Assembly (NCBI GenBank): GCA_024305405.1
Contig: JAKNDB010000104.1
Span: forward strand, 620,001 to 684,000
Direction: 5' to 3'
DNA: 64,000 nt
DNA from: Dirofilaria immitis
Taxonomy: Eukaryota > Nematoda > Chromadorea > Rhabditida > Onchocercidae
The position numbers and the translations under genes are program-made. Positions 27,691-39,710 of the stretch are shown here, piece by piece. The notes under the pieces are model-generated. The model was not told where the DNA came from. It saw only the letters and a program-made list of their open reading frames with translations, and ran no database searches. The number at the start of each line of letters is the position of its first letter. Position 1 is the stretch's first letter.

Positions 27691-28829
27691 CTAATGTGTG
27701 ATACACAGAGCTGCAAATTCTTCATTTCCATTTAAACTCCAATTCGTTGTGAAAGATAAAATCCAAAGAACCATCTTAAACTTGAGTAATCAAATCTTAA
27801 TATTATAAGTTTTGTTTTTTTTTCTTCTTTTTTTACACAACAACGAACTTGACAATTAAAGTCTCGATAAGACAAATTAATGACTATAACAGCATGAAAA
27901 AGAGACCCAATATGACCCTTGATATTGTCCATCCGATTGACCCAAGAATGAAGTAGGCTAAGCAGCATAATCGCGTAGGTTAGACACCGAATCAACGTAG
28001 CGTAGAAAGCAAAAAAATAACTTCTAATAATAATCTTTTTATAGTGAAGTTGTTTACAAATTTCAAACATTGTTTAAGAAAACAATCTAATGGAAAAGTA
28101 TTTTAAAGCAAATAAGCTTTGTTATAATATTCACATGTGGATTAGATTATAGTATTTCAGTAATGAAGATTGGTAATAGGAAACAAAGATAATTAGGTAA
28201 GAATGATGAGAATAAAAAAATGATTCATTACATAAGATACTGTAACATTTGTTTACGTTAGATGATGAGCCATGGGAAATGTTTACAACCTTTCTTTGGA
28301 GCCCATAAACATTATTACTAATATGAATCGATTTACAACATGTTAATTTGCGAGTTAATATATCTGTAACACATTCGATTCTTTACATTTTCTATTATAA
28401 TGAATCTTTATATTTTCTTTTAATATGGAACTTCTTCACGTTTATTCGCAACAAGACCTCTTTCATAATTCTTTTTCACTCCGTAAGTTTAGTATTGATT
28501 GTATGCAGTCCTCATTATGATACTGATTCCAAGAATTTATTAATTTGACTTAATTCTGTTCGATTCCTTTCTGAATGATTTCATTGAATTCTTGATTCTT
28601 GAAAGTAATAATCTTATATTCTTTGAAGTTTTATTAAAAAATAGATTACATTTACTGATATTTTATAAGCCGCTTCGTTTATTCCTTTGATAGTATTATG
28701 TTATCAACATAAAGATTTTTCTTATTTCGAAAGCAATCTTACTTTTATGATTTCCAGGTGATAATTTAAAGTAGCGAAAAAGGATGATGATATTACTACT
28801 CCTTTTAGAAAAACCAAAATGTTTTATAG

Positions 28830-29340
28830 TATAAACATATTTAAAATAATCAAGATATACTAAATATTTAGTATAATCAAGTAATTTTGTAATATAAAAT
28901 TGCTCGATTCATGTTTCTCTAGCACAAAATTATCCCTTCAAATGTCAACCTTAAAATTATTTGAACGACCTTGCTTAAAGAATTATAGCCAATTACATTT
29001 TGACATGTCATTCCTCAACTCATAGGACATTGTCAGTAAAATTCTAAAAATCTTCACCACAAAGACGGTCGTTATTTGTGGGGATGTCATTTTTCGTTAT
29101 TCGTTGGAGGTATTATTTTTACTACACGATCGATTACTTCCAACTTTGCTAGTAAGTCCGAATGATTTCTCTTTCACCAAAGATTTTTGTTTTTATTTTT
29201 TTGACGTTTCAACTATGCTATCAATATTTTTCTATTATGCTGTATGTCGTATGGCGCGAACAAAGTTTATCGTGTTTCATTGCGTAACCGAATACCCTGT
29301 TCAAATTTTCACTCCTTCAAAAGGAAAAGTTCTTTCATGA
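28830..29340 (+). repeat. Diverged direct repeat A, copy 1
   Basis: Scattered matches in the same order with a segment near 32080-32540: AATTTAGTATAATCAAGT-like and GATTCATGTTTC motifs, then TCGTTAT, ATTTTTACTACA, CACCAAAGAT/TACCAAAGAT and a shared CATTCCTTC/CACTCCTTC end. The two copies flank the gag-like left arm and could be old LTRs or an unrelated interspersed repeat. Alignment by eye only. Confidence 0.35.
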
Positions 29341-29342
29341 CA

Positions 29343-30822
29343 AATTTTGATGCCCGAAATGAGCTAATGTCTACCATCGTCCTTAAGCTTCTCAACAAAG
29401 CAAAGGCTAGGGAAGAATTACGTCAACAGTAGAGATTAAAAATTGAATAATTAAAGGAAGAATCAAAAGCATCGAACTCTGATTGGTATACTCGAATCAA
29501 CAAATCAAACAAAATTGCTGAAACTTATTCAAGAACGGCAAAACCGCAAAAGAAAAAATAAGCTGAAGAAAAGTATGCGGAAATAGGCAATGATAGTAAA
29601 AGTATTTTAAACTTAATAAATGAAGTTAAAGAAGCTATCATAAAAAAATATCTGTGATAATGGCTATCATCTTTACAACGATTAAGTTAGTAAAAGAGGA
29701 AAGAGTTGTTTTTGCAAAAAGAAATCTATTCACATCACACAACGGTAAGTTTGTCATAGCTGCCATTAACGACGTTTATTATTGGCAACACAAGCAAAAC
29801 AGTAGTTTATTTCCAAAACATCCTATACATCCAATTATGTGATATCTTGTCTCAAAGAAGATGCTTTAAAGGTTATGATAAAAGAATGGAAAAAATTTTA
29901 CCACTGAATACTGTAGATGAGAATTTACAATATTCTGATACAGAAATCGTCATTGAACGTAAATTATCTGCATCGATATTAGACAAAGTATATCAATTAA
30001 TGAAAGAATAAGAAATTTGGGCATCGACAAGCCACGACAATTTCTGACAGAATTAGTATAACAAAACGAAGAAATCACACGATGTCAAGTTCTTCATGGA
30101 GAAAAAACACTAATAAAACTCAAAACAAAATGACCTTCATATAGTGCTGAAGGAGAAACATTGGCCTTTGTTATAGTTGAAGCAATCTTAAACAAAGCTG
30201 ACCACAGAACTAAAGAAAGGTTCTACAGATAAAAAGCTAGAATTATGCGTATTTTACAATGAAGATCATTGGGATAATCAATGCTATATTTATTCCATGC
30301 TCAGAAAACGTTTGAAAAAAAATCCATTTAACGCACCAATTATTTTTGAACAGATTATGCAATAAATGACTACGATAAAAGGAACCTTCATGTTTCTACT
30401 GTGGAAGTTTACACAATAACGGCATCGTCGTCTCAAGCAAATATAAGGAAGCTATACAAATAGTGAAATTAGATAAAGAAAAAATAGATTCGCTGCAATA
30501 ACAAATATCAATAATCGAAAAAAAAGAAGCAAATCTTCCTCTTATGCAAAAAAATCAATGTAATCAATCTAAAATATCAGAAAAACCAACAAAAAGTTTT
30601 AGCATTTCTCGGTATCTAAAGATTTAACAAATCAACTGAGATTTCAGAAAATCGAATAAAAAAACTAAAAATCATTTGGTTTATTAATAAGACGCCAAAA
30701 CATGTTTTACTATAAAAGTAGAATTTGGAATGAAATCTGGAAAAAATAATATTGTTCGAGAAAAGAAGTCAAACTTAAGAATAATCTACGACGCATTCGA
30801 TCATTTGAAATGGATGAAGAGT
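29343..30822 (+). mobile_element. Bel/Pao-like gag remnant, left arm of a 1.48-kb inverted repeat
   Basis: Near-perfect reverse complement of 32677-34154. On this strand the arm holds broken pieces of a gag-like protein: NFDARNELMSTIVLKLLNKA at the start, a lysine/glutamate-rich coiled-coil stretch, then two degenerate zinc knuckles. The first reads CVFYNEDHWDNQC, with Tyr at the expected second Cys. The second reads CFYCGSLHNNGIV and lacks the last Cys. Stops and frame changes are frequent, so no functional gag is made. Assignment to Bel/Pao rests on the paired knuckles and the nearby pol remnant. Confidence 0.7.
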
Positions 30823-32676
30823 CAAATACTAAGTGGAACCAAATACTTCTTCAAATTTATCCAAATAAATAAGGTGAAGAATTTGGAAACTGGATTCTCA
30901 TTGTTTCATACAAAAGTTGATCTATGATGTTTGAATCAGGATATGTGGATGAAAGCTACAGCCATAACTCAATATCCTTAGAACTTATTTTACGCCGCTA
31001 ATACCACAAATATTTCAAATATAAATCAATTCTAGTAATTAGAATTAATAGGCATTCAAGAACAATCGAATGCTGGTGATAATGAAAAGGCACTAGAACA
31101 AACATTAAGAAACGCAAACAATATCAAATCTGTTGGCCATGGAAAGACTCAGTGATCAAATTGAACGACAATTATGCCTTTATCGATTGAAATTAAAATG
31201 GTCGATTAAAATCGTTAACCAAACGACTTCGGACTAATTTTTGACTTCTTAATCGATATAATGAAATAATTCAATAACAGGTGCAATTGAGATAATCAAA
31301 GAAGTGTCTCTCGATATGAATCGAGTTGGTGTGATATATATCTGATAGTTTAAAGCCGGAATTTGACCGACGTTTAAAATATGTCAAAGAAATTGTCGAA
31401 ATCGAAATAATCTTTTATTGTTGATAGGTTATCAACTAGTGATTCCACTCTAGTGGTGAAATTAGACATTACAAAGAAGTGACATTCTAGCCAAAAGATT
31501 AAATGATAAAAGACTAATTGCTCCTTGTAGAGTTGAAAATATCGCAATGCTTTCGTGGAATTTAAAAATGAATTAATAAGCAAATTAAAATCGACGGAAT
31601 GAGTACAAAGTTGGAAATATTAGCTAGGAAGCATGAAATATTTCGATCCAGCAATTACAGAACCGATTATTAAAATCTTTTGAGAAAAAATCAATCAACA
31701 AGGATAAGAATTAAAAGAAAGACTAGACAAATTTGGTAAAACTGCGAAAAAAATAGATGAATTATCAGAATTCATAATACATTGGAAAACGATTATCTTT
31801 GCCTAGGTGTTCTTGTATTGTCATTGATAGTGATTCCTGTTAAGTTGAAATTTGACTTAATTTGTTTGGTACTTAAATCGTCTAAAACAAGTTATGAGTA
31901 TTCCATGGAAATTGGAGAAACTACCCATCGAATAAGAATGGAAAGGAAATATCCATCAAACAAAGTGTAATCAGACAAGTTTCATTTCGGTATAATGCTA
32001 ACTCTATTCTCTTAAAATATTAATCTTCTTCAGTTGGGAATGTCAGAATAATCGAAATAATTTATAGTACAAATATGTTGAAAACAATCATGATATTTGT
32101 ATTATTAAATATCTCAATATAATTAAGTGAGCATAAAATTGTTTAATTCATGTTTCCCTAACAAAAACTTTCCTTAAAATATCAGTTTTTTGTGAAGGAT
32201 ATTACTTGAAATATTGCAATCAACCAAATTTTGACCCTTCATCTTTTAGGTAATAGGAAATGCTAACAAAATTGCATTTTCACTACAAAAAGGATCGTTA
32301 TTCGTTGGGATATAATTTTTACTACAAATCAACTATTTCCAGTTTACCAAAAACTCCGAATAACTTCTTTTTTACCAAAGATATTTTTATTTTTTTTTAA
32401 ATTTCAATATGCTTCGATATTTCTATTTAAATATATTGTTCATCGTAGTCCTTGCGGACAAGATTTAGCATAATACATTTCATTAAGCAGTCGAGTACTG
32501 TAAAGTTTCATTCCTTCGTAAAGAAAAATTTCTTGTTCTCTTTGCTTATAATGGTATTTTTTCCCAAAGAAATTGGTTTTTTCAATATCAGCTACTATCA
32601 CATTTTTCATCATTCGAAATATAGGTCAAATTCCAATTAAATTGAGGAATGTTATTGGTCTACGGTATAAAACAGT
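30823..32676 (+). mobile_element. Loop between the inverted gag arms
   Basis: 1.85 kb of unique sequence between the two inverted arms. On the plus strand around 31080-31340 there are short coiled-coil-like pieces (LEQTLRNANNIKS, SLTKRLRTNF, LLNRYNEIIQ) like the N-terminus of a Bel/Pao gag, again in broken frames. Diverged repeat A copy 2 lies at about 32080-32540. No intact gene. Confidence 0.45.
32080..32540 (+). repeat. Diverged direct repeat A, copy 2
   Basis: Counterpart of the segment at 28830-29340, aligned by eye through several short shared blocks. Similarity is low enough that the relationship needs a proper alignment. Confidence 0.35.
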
Positions 32677-34154
32677 ACTCTTCATCCATTTCAAATGATC
32701 GAATGCGTCGTAGATTATTCTTAAGTTTGACTTCTTTTCTCGAACAATATTATTTTTTCCAGATTTCATTCCAAATTCTACTTTTATAGTAAAACATGTT
32801 TTGGCGTCTTATTAATAAACCAAATGATTTTTAGTTTTTTTATTCGATTTTCTGAAATCTCAGTTGATTTGTTAAATCTTTAGATACCGAGAAATGCTAA
32901 AACTTTTTGTTGGTTTTTCTGATATTTTAGATTGATTACATTGATTTTTTTGCATAAGAGGAAGATTTGCTTCTTTTTTTTCGATTATTGATATTTGTTA
33001 TTGCAGCGAATCTATTTTTTCTTTATCTAATTTCACTATTTGTATAGCTTCCTTATATTTGCTTGAGACGACGATGCCGTTATTGTGTAAACTTCCACAG
33101 TAGAAACATGAAGGTTCCTTTTATCGTAGTCATTTATTGCATAATCTGTTCAAAAATAATTGGTGCGTTAAATGGATTTTTTTTCAAACGTTTTCTGAGC
33201 ATGGAATAAATATAGCATTGATTATCCCAATGATCTTCATTGTAAAATACGCATAATTCTAGCTTTTTATCTGTAGAACCTTTCTTTAGTTCTGTGGTCA
33301 GCTTTGTTTAAGATTGCTTCAACTATAACAAAGGCCAATGTTTCTCCTTCAGCACTATATGAAGGTCATTTTGTTTTGAGTTTTATTAGTGTTTTTTCTC
33401 CATGAAGAACTTGACATCGTGTGATTTCTTCGTTTTGTTATACTAATTCTGTCAGAAATTGTCGTGGCTTGTCGATGCCCAAATTTCTTATTCTTTCATT
33501 AATTGATATACTTTGTCTAATATCGATGCAGATAATTTACGTTCAATGACGATTTCTGTATCAGAATATTGTAAATTCTCATCTACAGTATTCAGTGGTA
33601 AAATTTTTCCATTCTTTTATCATAACCTTTAAAGCATCTTCTTTGAGACAAGATATCACATAATTGGATGTATAGGATGTTTTGGAAATAAACTACTGTT
33701 TTGCTTGTGTTGCCAATAATAAACGTCGTTAATGGCAGCTATGACAAACTTACCGTTGTGTGATGTGAATAGATTTCTTTTGCAAAAACAACTCTTTCCT
33801 CTTTTACTAACTTAATCGTTGTAAAGATGATAGCCATTATCACAGATATTTTTTTATGATAGCTTCTTTAACTTCATTTATTAAGTTTAAAATACTTTTA
33901 CTATCATTGCCTATTTCCGCATACTTTTCTTCAGCTTATTTTTTCTTTTGCGGTTTTGCCGTTCTTGAATAAGTTTCAGCAATTTTGTTTGATTTGTTGA
34001 TTCGAGTATACCAATCAGAGTTCGATGCTTTTGATTCTTCCTTTAATTATTCAATTTTTAATCTCTACTGTTGACGTAATTCCTCCCTAGCCTTTGCTTT
34101 GTTGAGAAGCTTAAGGACGATGGTAGACATTAGCTCATTTCGGGCATCAAAATT
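32677..34154 (-). mobile_element. Bel/Pao-like gag remnant, right arm of inverted repeat
   Basis: Reverse complement of 29343-30822. The arms differ by about two bases in length and by at least one substitution (GGGAAGAATT against GGGAGGAATT near the outer end). On the minus strand the frame runs into the arm from outside (IHPTVSVASAFTQLWIL, then NFDARNELMST), so this copy may keep more of the original 5' context than the left arm does. Confidence 0.7.
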
Positions 34155-35114
34155 CAAGATCCATAGTTGCGTAAAAGCAGAAGCAACAGAAACGGTAGGA
34201 TGAATGAAGGCAGTCGCAAAAGAAATCTCTTCCAAAATGAAGAACACTCACCTTATGCGATTACAAGTCAGTTGTTTTATATTTAGATTGTATAAAGGAT
34301 ATATTTCTTCTTCATACAAAAGTCTCACATCTGTCACCTTATCTATCTTATTTACAAATCTCATTTAATAGAAAGCTTTCAAATCTCACACATAATAGTA
34401 AGAAAGTCTTCAAATCTCATACAACTGTGAGGGTGCTGTTTCTGAGAAAATTATTCCCATGCAATTTCTTCTTGAATAAAATTTTTTTCAAGAAGAAAAC
34501 TTCCCATGTAATTTACATGTCACTTCCCATGTAATTTACATAATATTGTAAGCCCAATTCACATACGAATAGTATATTCATGTAATCTTAAGATCCGCTC
34601 AAGAAATTAAAAAAAAATATAAAAATCATTCGTCTTTCTTGCCGTATACTTGAACATTTTCATTCCATTCTCTATATCACATTATCACTGTACTGTATAG
34701 TTCGATAATCCAATTACTAAATAAATATTTTCCATCCGATTTTTCACAATAACTGTTATATTGCTGGCATTCAAATGCTTGTTAATATCTCTTATCATTT
34801 ACTGTTCACTGTACATTTAATCCATATCATTATGTAAGCATAATATTGTGTTACTAGTTGAACGATGGTTATGAGAAGTAGATGTGACATAATGGTGGGC
34901 ATTTAAAGGATTGTTATATTCTTTGTTCATTTACTATATACTGTGCATTTTATAAGCGCGCTATTGTACAATATCATCTAAACTTAATAAAATATGTTGT
35001 TGACCTAATTGAGAGACAACAGCAAGAAGAATAAATCTGTAATCCACAAACTAAAACAGGGAAGAAGATCCTTTCTAAAAAATCAAAAATAAATCTCTCA
35101 ACAGCAAGTATTAT
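34155..35114. other. Region between inverted repeat and duplication copy 2
   Basis: Contains a perfect hairpin near 34467-34500 (TTCTTCTTGAA, loop, TTCAAGAAGAA), a doubled CTTCCCATGTAATTTACA near 34500-34545, and two diverged copies of a segment ending TTTACT.T.CACTGTACATTTA or similar near 34760-34950. No gene. Confidence 0.5.
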
Positions 35115-36738
35115 AAACTTCATTCCCTTTTGATAGTATTCTAGGAAAGCAGCTAATGACATTCAAGATGTTTGGATTTATTCTTATTGTTGGAAAAACT
35201 GAAATAATTTTAGCATAAATAATTTCAATTAATCAAGGTATTTTAATATTGTAACATTAGACAAAAATCATTATAACATATTTCCTAAATAATTTATTTC
35301 TCATGATGAATATAAATGAATGCTACAATGTTTAATTCTCATCTTTGTCTCTAATTACCACACTTTAAAAATATTGGAAATAAAATAATTTTTCATAAAT
35401 ATAAATGAATGTTATAATGTCTTATGTAATGAATTATTCCAACTTTGTCTTCGACTATCAAGCTTATGTAGAATGCTGGAAATGTTGTAATGCAACTCTC
35501 GCTACAAAAGGATTTCGTCTATTCATTTGATGAAATGCTAACTATATAATTCTTCTCGAAATTTAATTAACAATTAATGCGTCAACTTCAAATGACTTCT
35601 GTGGCTTATATTTCTTTTATCAGTTTAATATGACATATTAAATCTTTTCGTAATCAATAAAACTTTTATCCAAATTGCTTGTCTTTGGTAAAAGAAATAT
35701 TTTCAGCAACACTTAACATTTCAGTATGGATAAGTTAATACAGTTATATTTGGTGACTGACCAAATAGTTAATACAATTATATTTGGCGATCCGTATTAC
35801 TTTGTTCAGCTGAGATGGAGCAAAATTGCTAAATGGCACGGCATCTGAATAAGTATTATTTTTTAATTATGATTCTTACCGATATGGCAATGAAAACATT
35901 AATGAATTTGAAATTTGTTTATAGTTTGAAGTCAATCGATAATGATGATGGTAAAATTAAATTCTTCGGTTAAAAAAAAATGATAAATCGGTAATCTAAG
36001 ATTTTTAGTATATTCTGTTTTCCTTTAATAGTACTAACCAGTTTTTTTTTTTTTTTGTTTTAATGAACAAAGTTCAGAAAATTTACTTTTGACTTCGAAA
36101 TTCCCTTCTTTTTATTTTAGATTTAAAAAGAAAAATTAATCATAAAAGCTTTTAATATTTGTTTTTAAGAATGGTGCTTAAATTGAGTTATAAACAAATC
36201 AATTATTCTATCATGAATAAATGATATTTTTGGAAAAGGCAATACAATAGTCAAGACATTAGTATCCAAAATTCAAATGTCTGCTTCTCAAAAATGTTTT
36301 AATCGCCTTATCAAGCAAATAAAAATTGATTAGAGGAGGTGAATCTGGCCATTTCAATTATTCATTGCATCTGTGTAGTCATTGCATTTAATCACATTCA
36401 ATGTTATCATTTCTATGATTAATAAATACTATTTTTATGTTAAGATAATATTTTGGGAAAATGATAATATGAATTTTTCAAATTAAATCTAAATGTTTCA
36501 AATCTCTATTTTTTAAGAGCGATATTAGTTAGAGAGTGTATAAGATGAATTCTCCGAATTAGTTTTAAAATTTGATAGCTGCATATCAAATTGCTACATG
36601 ACCGACTAATTTTATGACAATCTTTTATTTCATATGATAAATTTTACCAATATTCTGGAGAAATAGTAACCGTAATATTATTATGCATTTATCTCATTCA
36701 CGTTATAGCTTTTTGCAACATCACTTTTCCTATAGACA
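35115..36738. other. Upstream region of protease copy 2
   Basis: Same content as 18340-19960, with a few run-length differences (for example one A fewer in CCAAAATTC near 36269). No gene seen. Confidence 0.5.
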
Positions 36739-39710
36739 ATGAAAACCACTGTGGCTTTGCTAGTTTTTTGTTGTATAATATTCGTAGTTCAAACAAGTGT
36801 ACGTCGTATCATGATATCGAAAATTGGCTCTGTACGTCAACAACTTTTACGGTGATTATATAAACACATATATACATTTTTAAATTAATTATTAATTTGG
36901 AAAATTATGTAAAAATTAGAAAAAAATACATAATATAAATTCAATCGATTGTTTCTACAACTATTATTATCTTTTCTATTTTTTTTTTTTCATTTTATCT
37001 ATATTTGATGAATAACAATAAAAATTGGAAAGAAACAAAAATATAATCCCTGAGTATTAAAAAGAATCTGAAGAATTTTTATGAAATTTGGTATTGGATA
37101 TTTATAGAGCCGGAAAATTGAAGCAATTCAATAATCTAATCCAATCATTGCTGAAAGAAAACGGAATAGTTGACTTTTTTGAATATATGGATAATATTTA
37201 TGTAATCAATGTCACTATCGGAACACCGCGTATGCACATTAATATTTCTTATTATTCATCTTTTTATATCATAAATCAATCGAAAAATCATTTCCGAGTA
37301 TTATATGTTCTTGCATATTATATTATTCATCGCGTTATCTCTGCTATCTTCACAAGTTTCGAAATCTATTCTACTCCGAACAAAGATGCTTTATGATATT
37401 TAATATCATAGCTTATTTTTTGCAAACGTTGAAGTGAATTAGTTAGAAAGATAATCGTAAATAGAAAGTTATGAAGGACCACTGCAAGAGAATTGGATCA
37501 TAAATCATTATGGTGATATTTGTCATAAAATATTTCTCGTTCACCATTTAACCTTTATTTTCAGCACAACATTTCGAAATTGTTCCCGATACAGGAAGTT
37601 CGGATTTATGGGTCATTTCGATTAAATGTAACAGTCAATCATGCAAAGGAGACAAATTACATCCGAAAAATCGATTTGATCCAAGGTTTTACTAGAAACA
37701 AAACTTTATAACTAATGCTTCAGAAACAAAACTTATAAATGACAGGTTGCCAGCAAAACTAGAAAATGCTGATGAGTTATCGATTAAATCCATCTGCTAG
37801 AAAAGATAAGCGATCAGACAAACTACGTTAAAAATATGTAAAAATGCATCAGAAGTGATATCGTTGATTTACATTGATCATAAATTTTTATCACGGGAAT
37901 TATTAAATGAATTTTACAGCAAATCTTCAACATACTCAGTTGATGGTCGAAAGTTCACAATAACTTATGAATTAGGCTATGCTGAGGGTATACTCGGGAT
38001 TGATCATTTTTCAGTGAGTTTTTAATCAAAAATATTTTAACTTTTCAAATAAACTCAATAGAAACTTTTTGCTTATTTTTATCTAGTTTTCTAATTTTTC
38101 AATCAATTAATTATATTCAAAAATATTATTTAAAAAGCGAATATTTGTAGTTTGCTGATCTCGCAGTTGAGATGCAAACATTCGGTTTAGCAGAACAGAT
38201 TGCTCACGTTTTTGGAGATATTCCAATCGATGGTATAATGGGTTTAGCTTGGCCAGCGCTTTCAGAATTCCAAGTTACTCCACCGATGCAAAATATACTT
38301 GACGAATTAGATGAGCCAATAATGACAGTTTACATGACTCGGTCGGTTTCATTGTATTTTATTATAATTAATCATCATTTGATAAGCATATCATAATACT
38401 GAGCATAAATCATAAATAATATAAAGTTGTGAAGCAATTTTATATTTATAAAAATATAAAATTTATTAACTTTATATAGAATTTAATCTTTCAATATTAA
38501 GTGCATTACAAGATATGACTAAAGATGAAAATAATAATTAAAGAATGGATTATCAATCAATTTTTGAATTTATTGGAAGAATATTCTTAATTATAATTTA
38601 TTCATTTACTAAGGCATTTCTAAGCGTGCAATTTATAGAGAAATAGAACCGATTATGGAAGAAGTTTACGGAGGTGAAATCACATTTGGCGGTTTTGACG
38701 AACAAAATTGTGAATTGCCGATCAGATGGGTAGAATTAACTTCACAATCATTCTGGCAATTTACCGTTACTGGGTAAATAAACATCCATAATTTTCAATA
38801 CAATAATTTCCTTTATCAAAATCGATTTCGCATAAGTTTTCTGAAAGATTCCTGTCGGTTTGTAAGCTTTTTATAGAGTTTTTTTTTCTTGTTCCTTTCA
38901 ATCATTATTTGAAATTCATTTTTGCTTTCTCTTTTTTTTTTTTGTTATAAAAAACAAATTTTATGTTTCATTTCGAATTTCTGTATCTAATTATACTAAT
39001 TTGAAATGAGGAAATAAATTGAAAATTTTTAATTTTCAGATACATTTTGATCTCATTCATTCAATTTATATTTTTTGCCCTTTTTAAATTTCTCATTATT
39101 CTATAACTAACACTTATGTTGCATGAAGTGTACGAGTTCAATCATACAAGAATACTAATTGGTTACAAGGAATCTCTGATACCGGAACATCCTATTTAAT
39201 AATACCAACATTTCTTATGAAGCCAATCATAAAAAAATTAATGCTACGTTTTCATTCGATTATGACGCTTATGTACTCGATTGTTCCATGCGAAATACTG
39301 GTCCCGATATTGAAATTGCTATAAGTGGTTTGTACTATTCAATACCACCTGAGCAATATATTCTACAGGTATTATCATTTTTAATTTGAGAAGACTTTTA
39401 AGGTATCTTTGGCATTTTGATAGAATTCATCCAGAATTTCATTTTTTAAAATTAGCCATCTATGTTATAAATATGCTTCTTAAGGAAATAATAATTTTGA
39501 AAATTTTTTCCTAATCAATCAATAATCCATTTTATACAGTATATCGATGAATCAGGTTCTCCTGTATGCATATTTGCTGCATTCGAAAATTTCGGTGTTG
39601 GATTTAGTCCAGCTTGGATTCTTGGTGATGTTTTCATCCGTTCTTATTGCAATGTGCATGATTACGTAAACAATCGTATTGGTTTCGCTAAATCTTATTT
39701 TCAACAATGA
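36739..39710 (+). CDS. Secreted pepsin-like aspartic protease, copy 2 (one-base frame break)
   Basis: Eight exons as in copy 1: 36739-36851, 37108-37229, 37565-37685, 37920-38013, 38151-38341, 38639-38773, 39129-39368 and 39540-39710. The exon sequences look identical to copy 1 except in exon 7. There the A run after ATCAT is seven bases (39231-39237) where copy 1 has eight (22453-22460). As written, this shifts the frame about 30 codons after the second catalytic motif DTGTS and would remove the C-terminal lobe. Because this is a homopolymer difference in a window full of such differences, it may be a consensus error rather than a true pseudogene. Splice sites, signal peptide and both catalytic motifs are present. 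Confidence 0.88.

Noticed and set aside
27732..28070. 112-codon minus-strand open frame near the pol remnant
   Set aside because: I could not match any reverse transcriptase motif to it in any frame. It may be decayed pol but is not supported.
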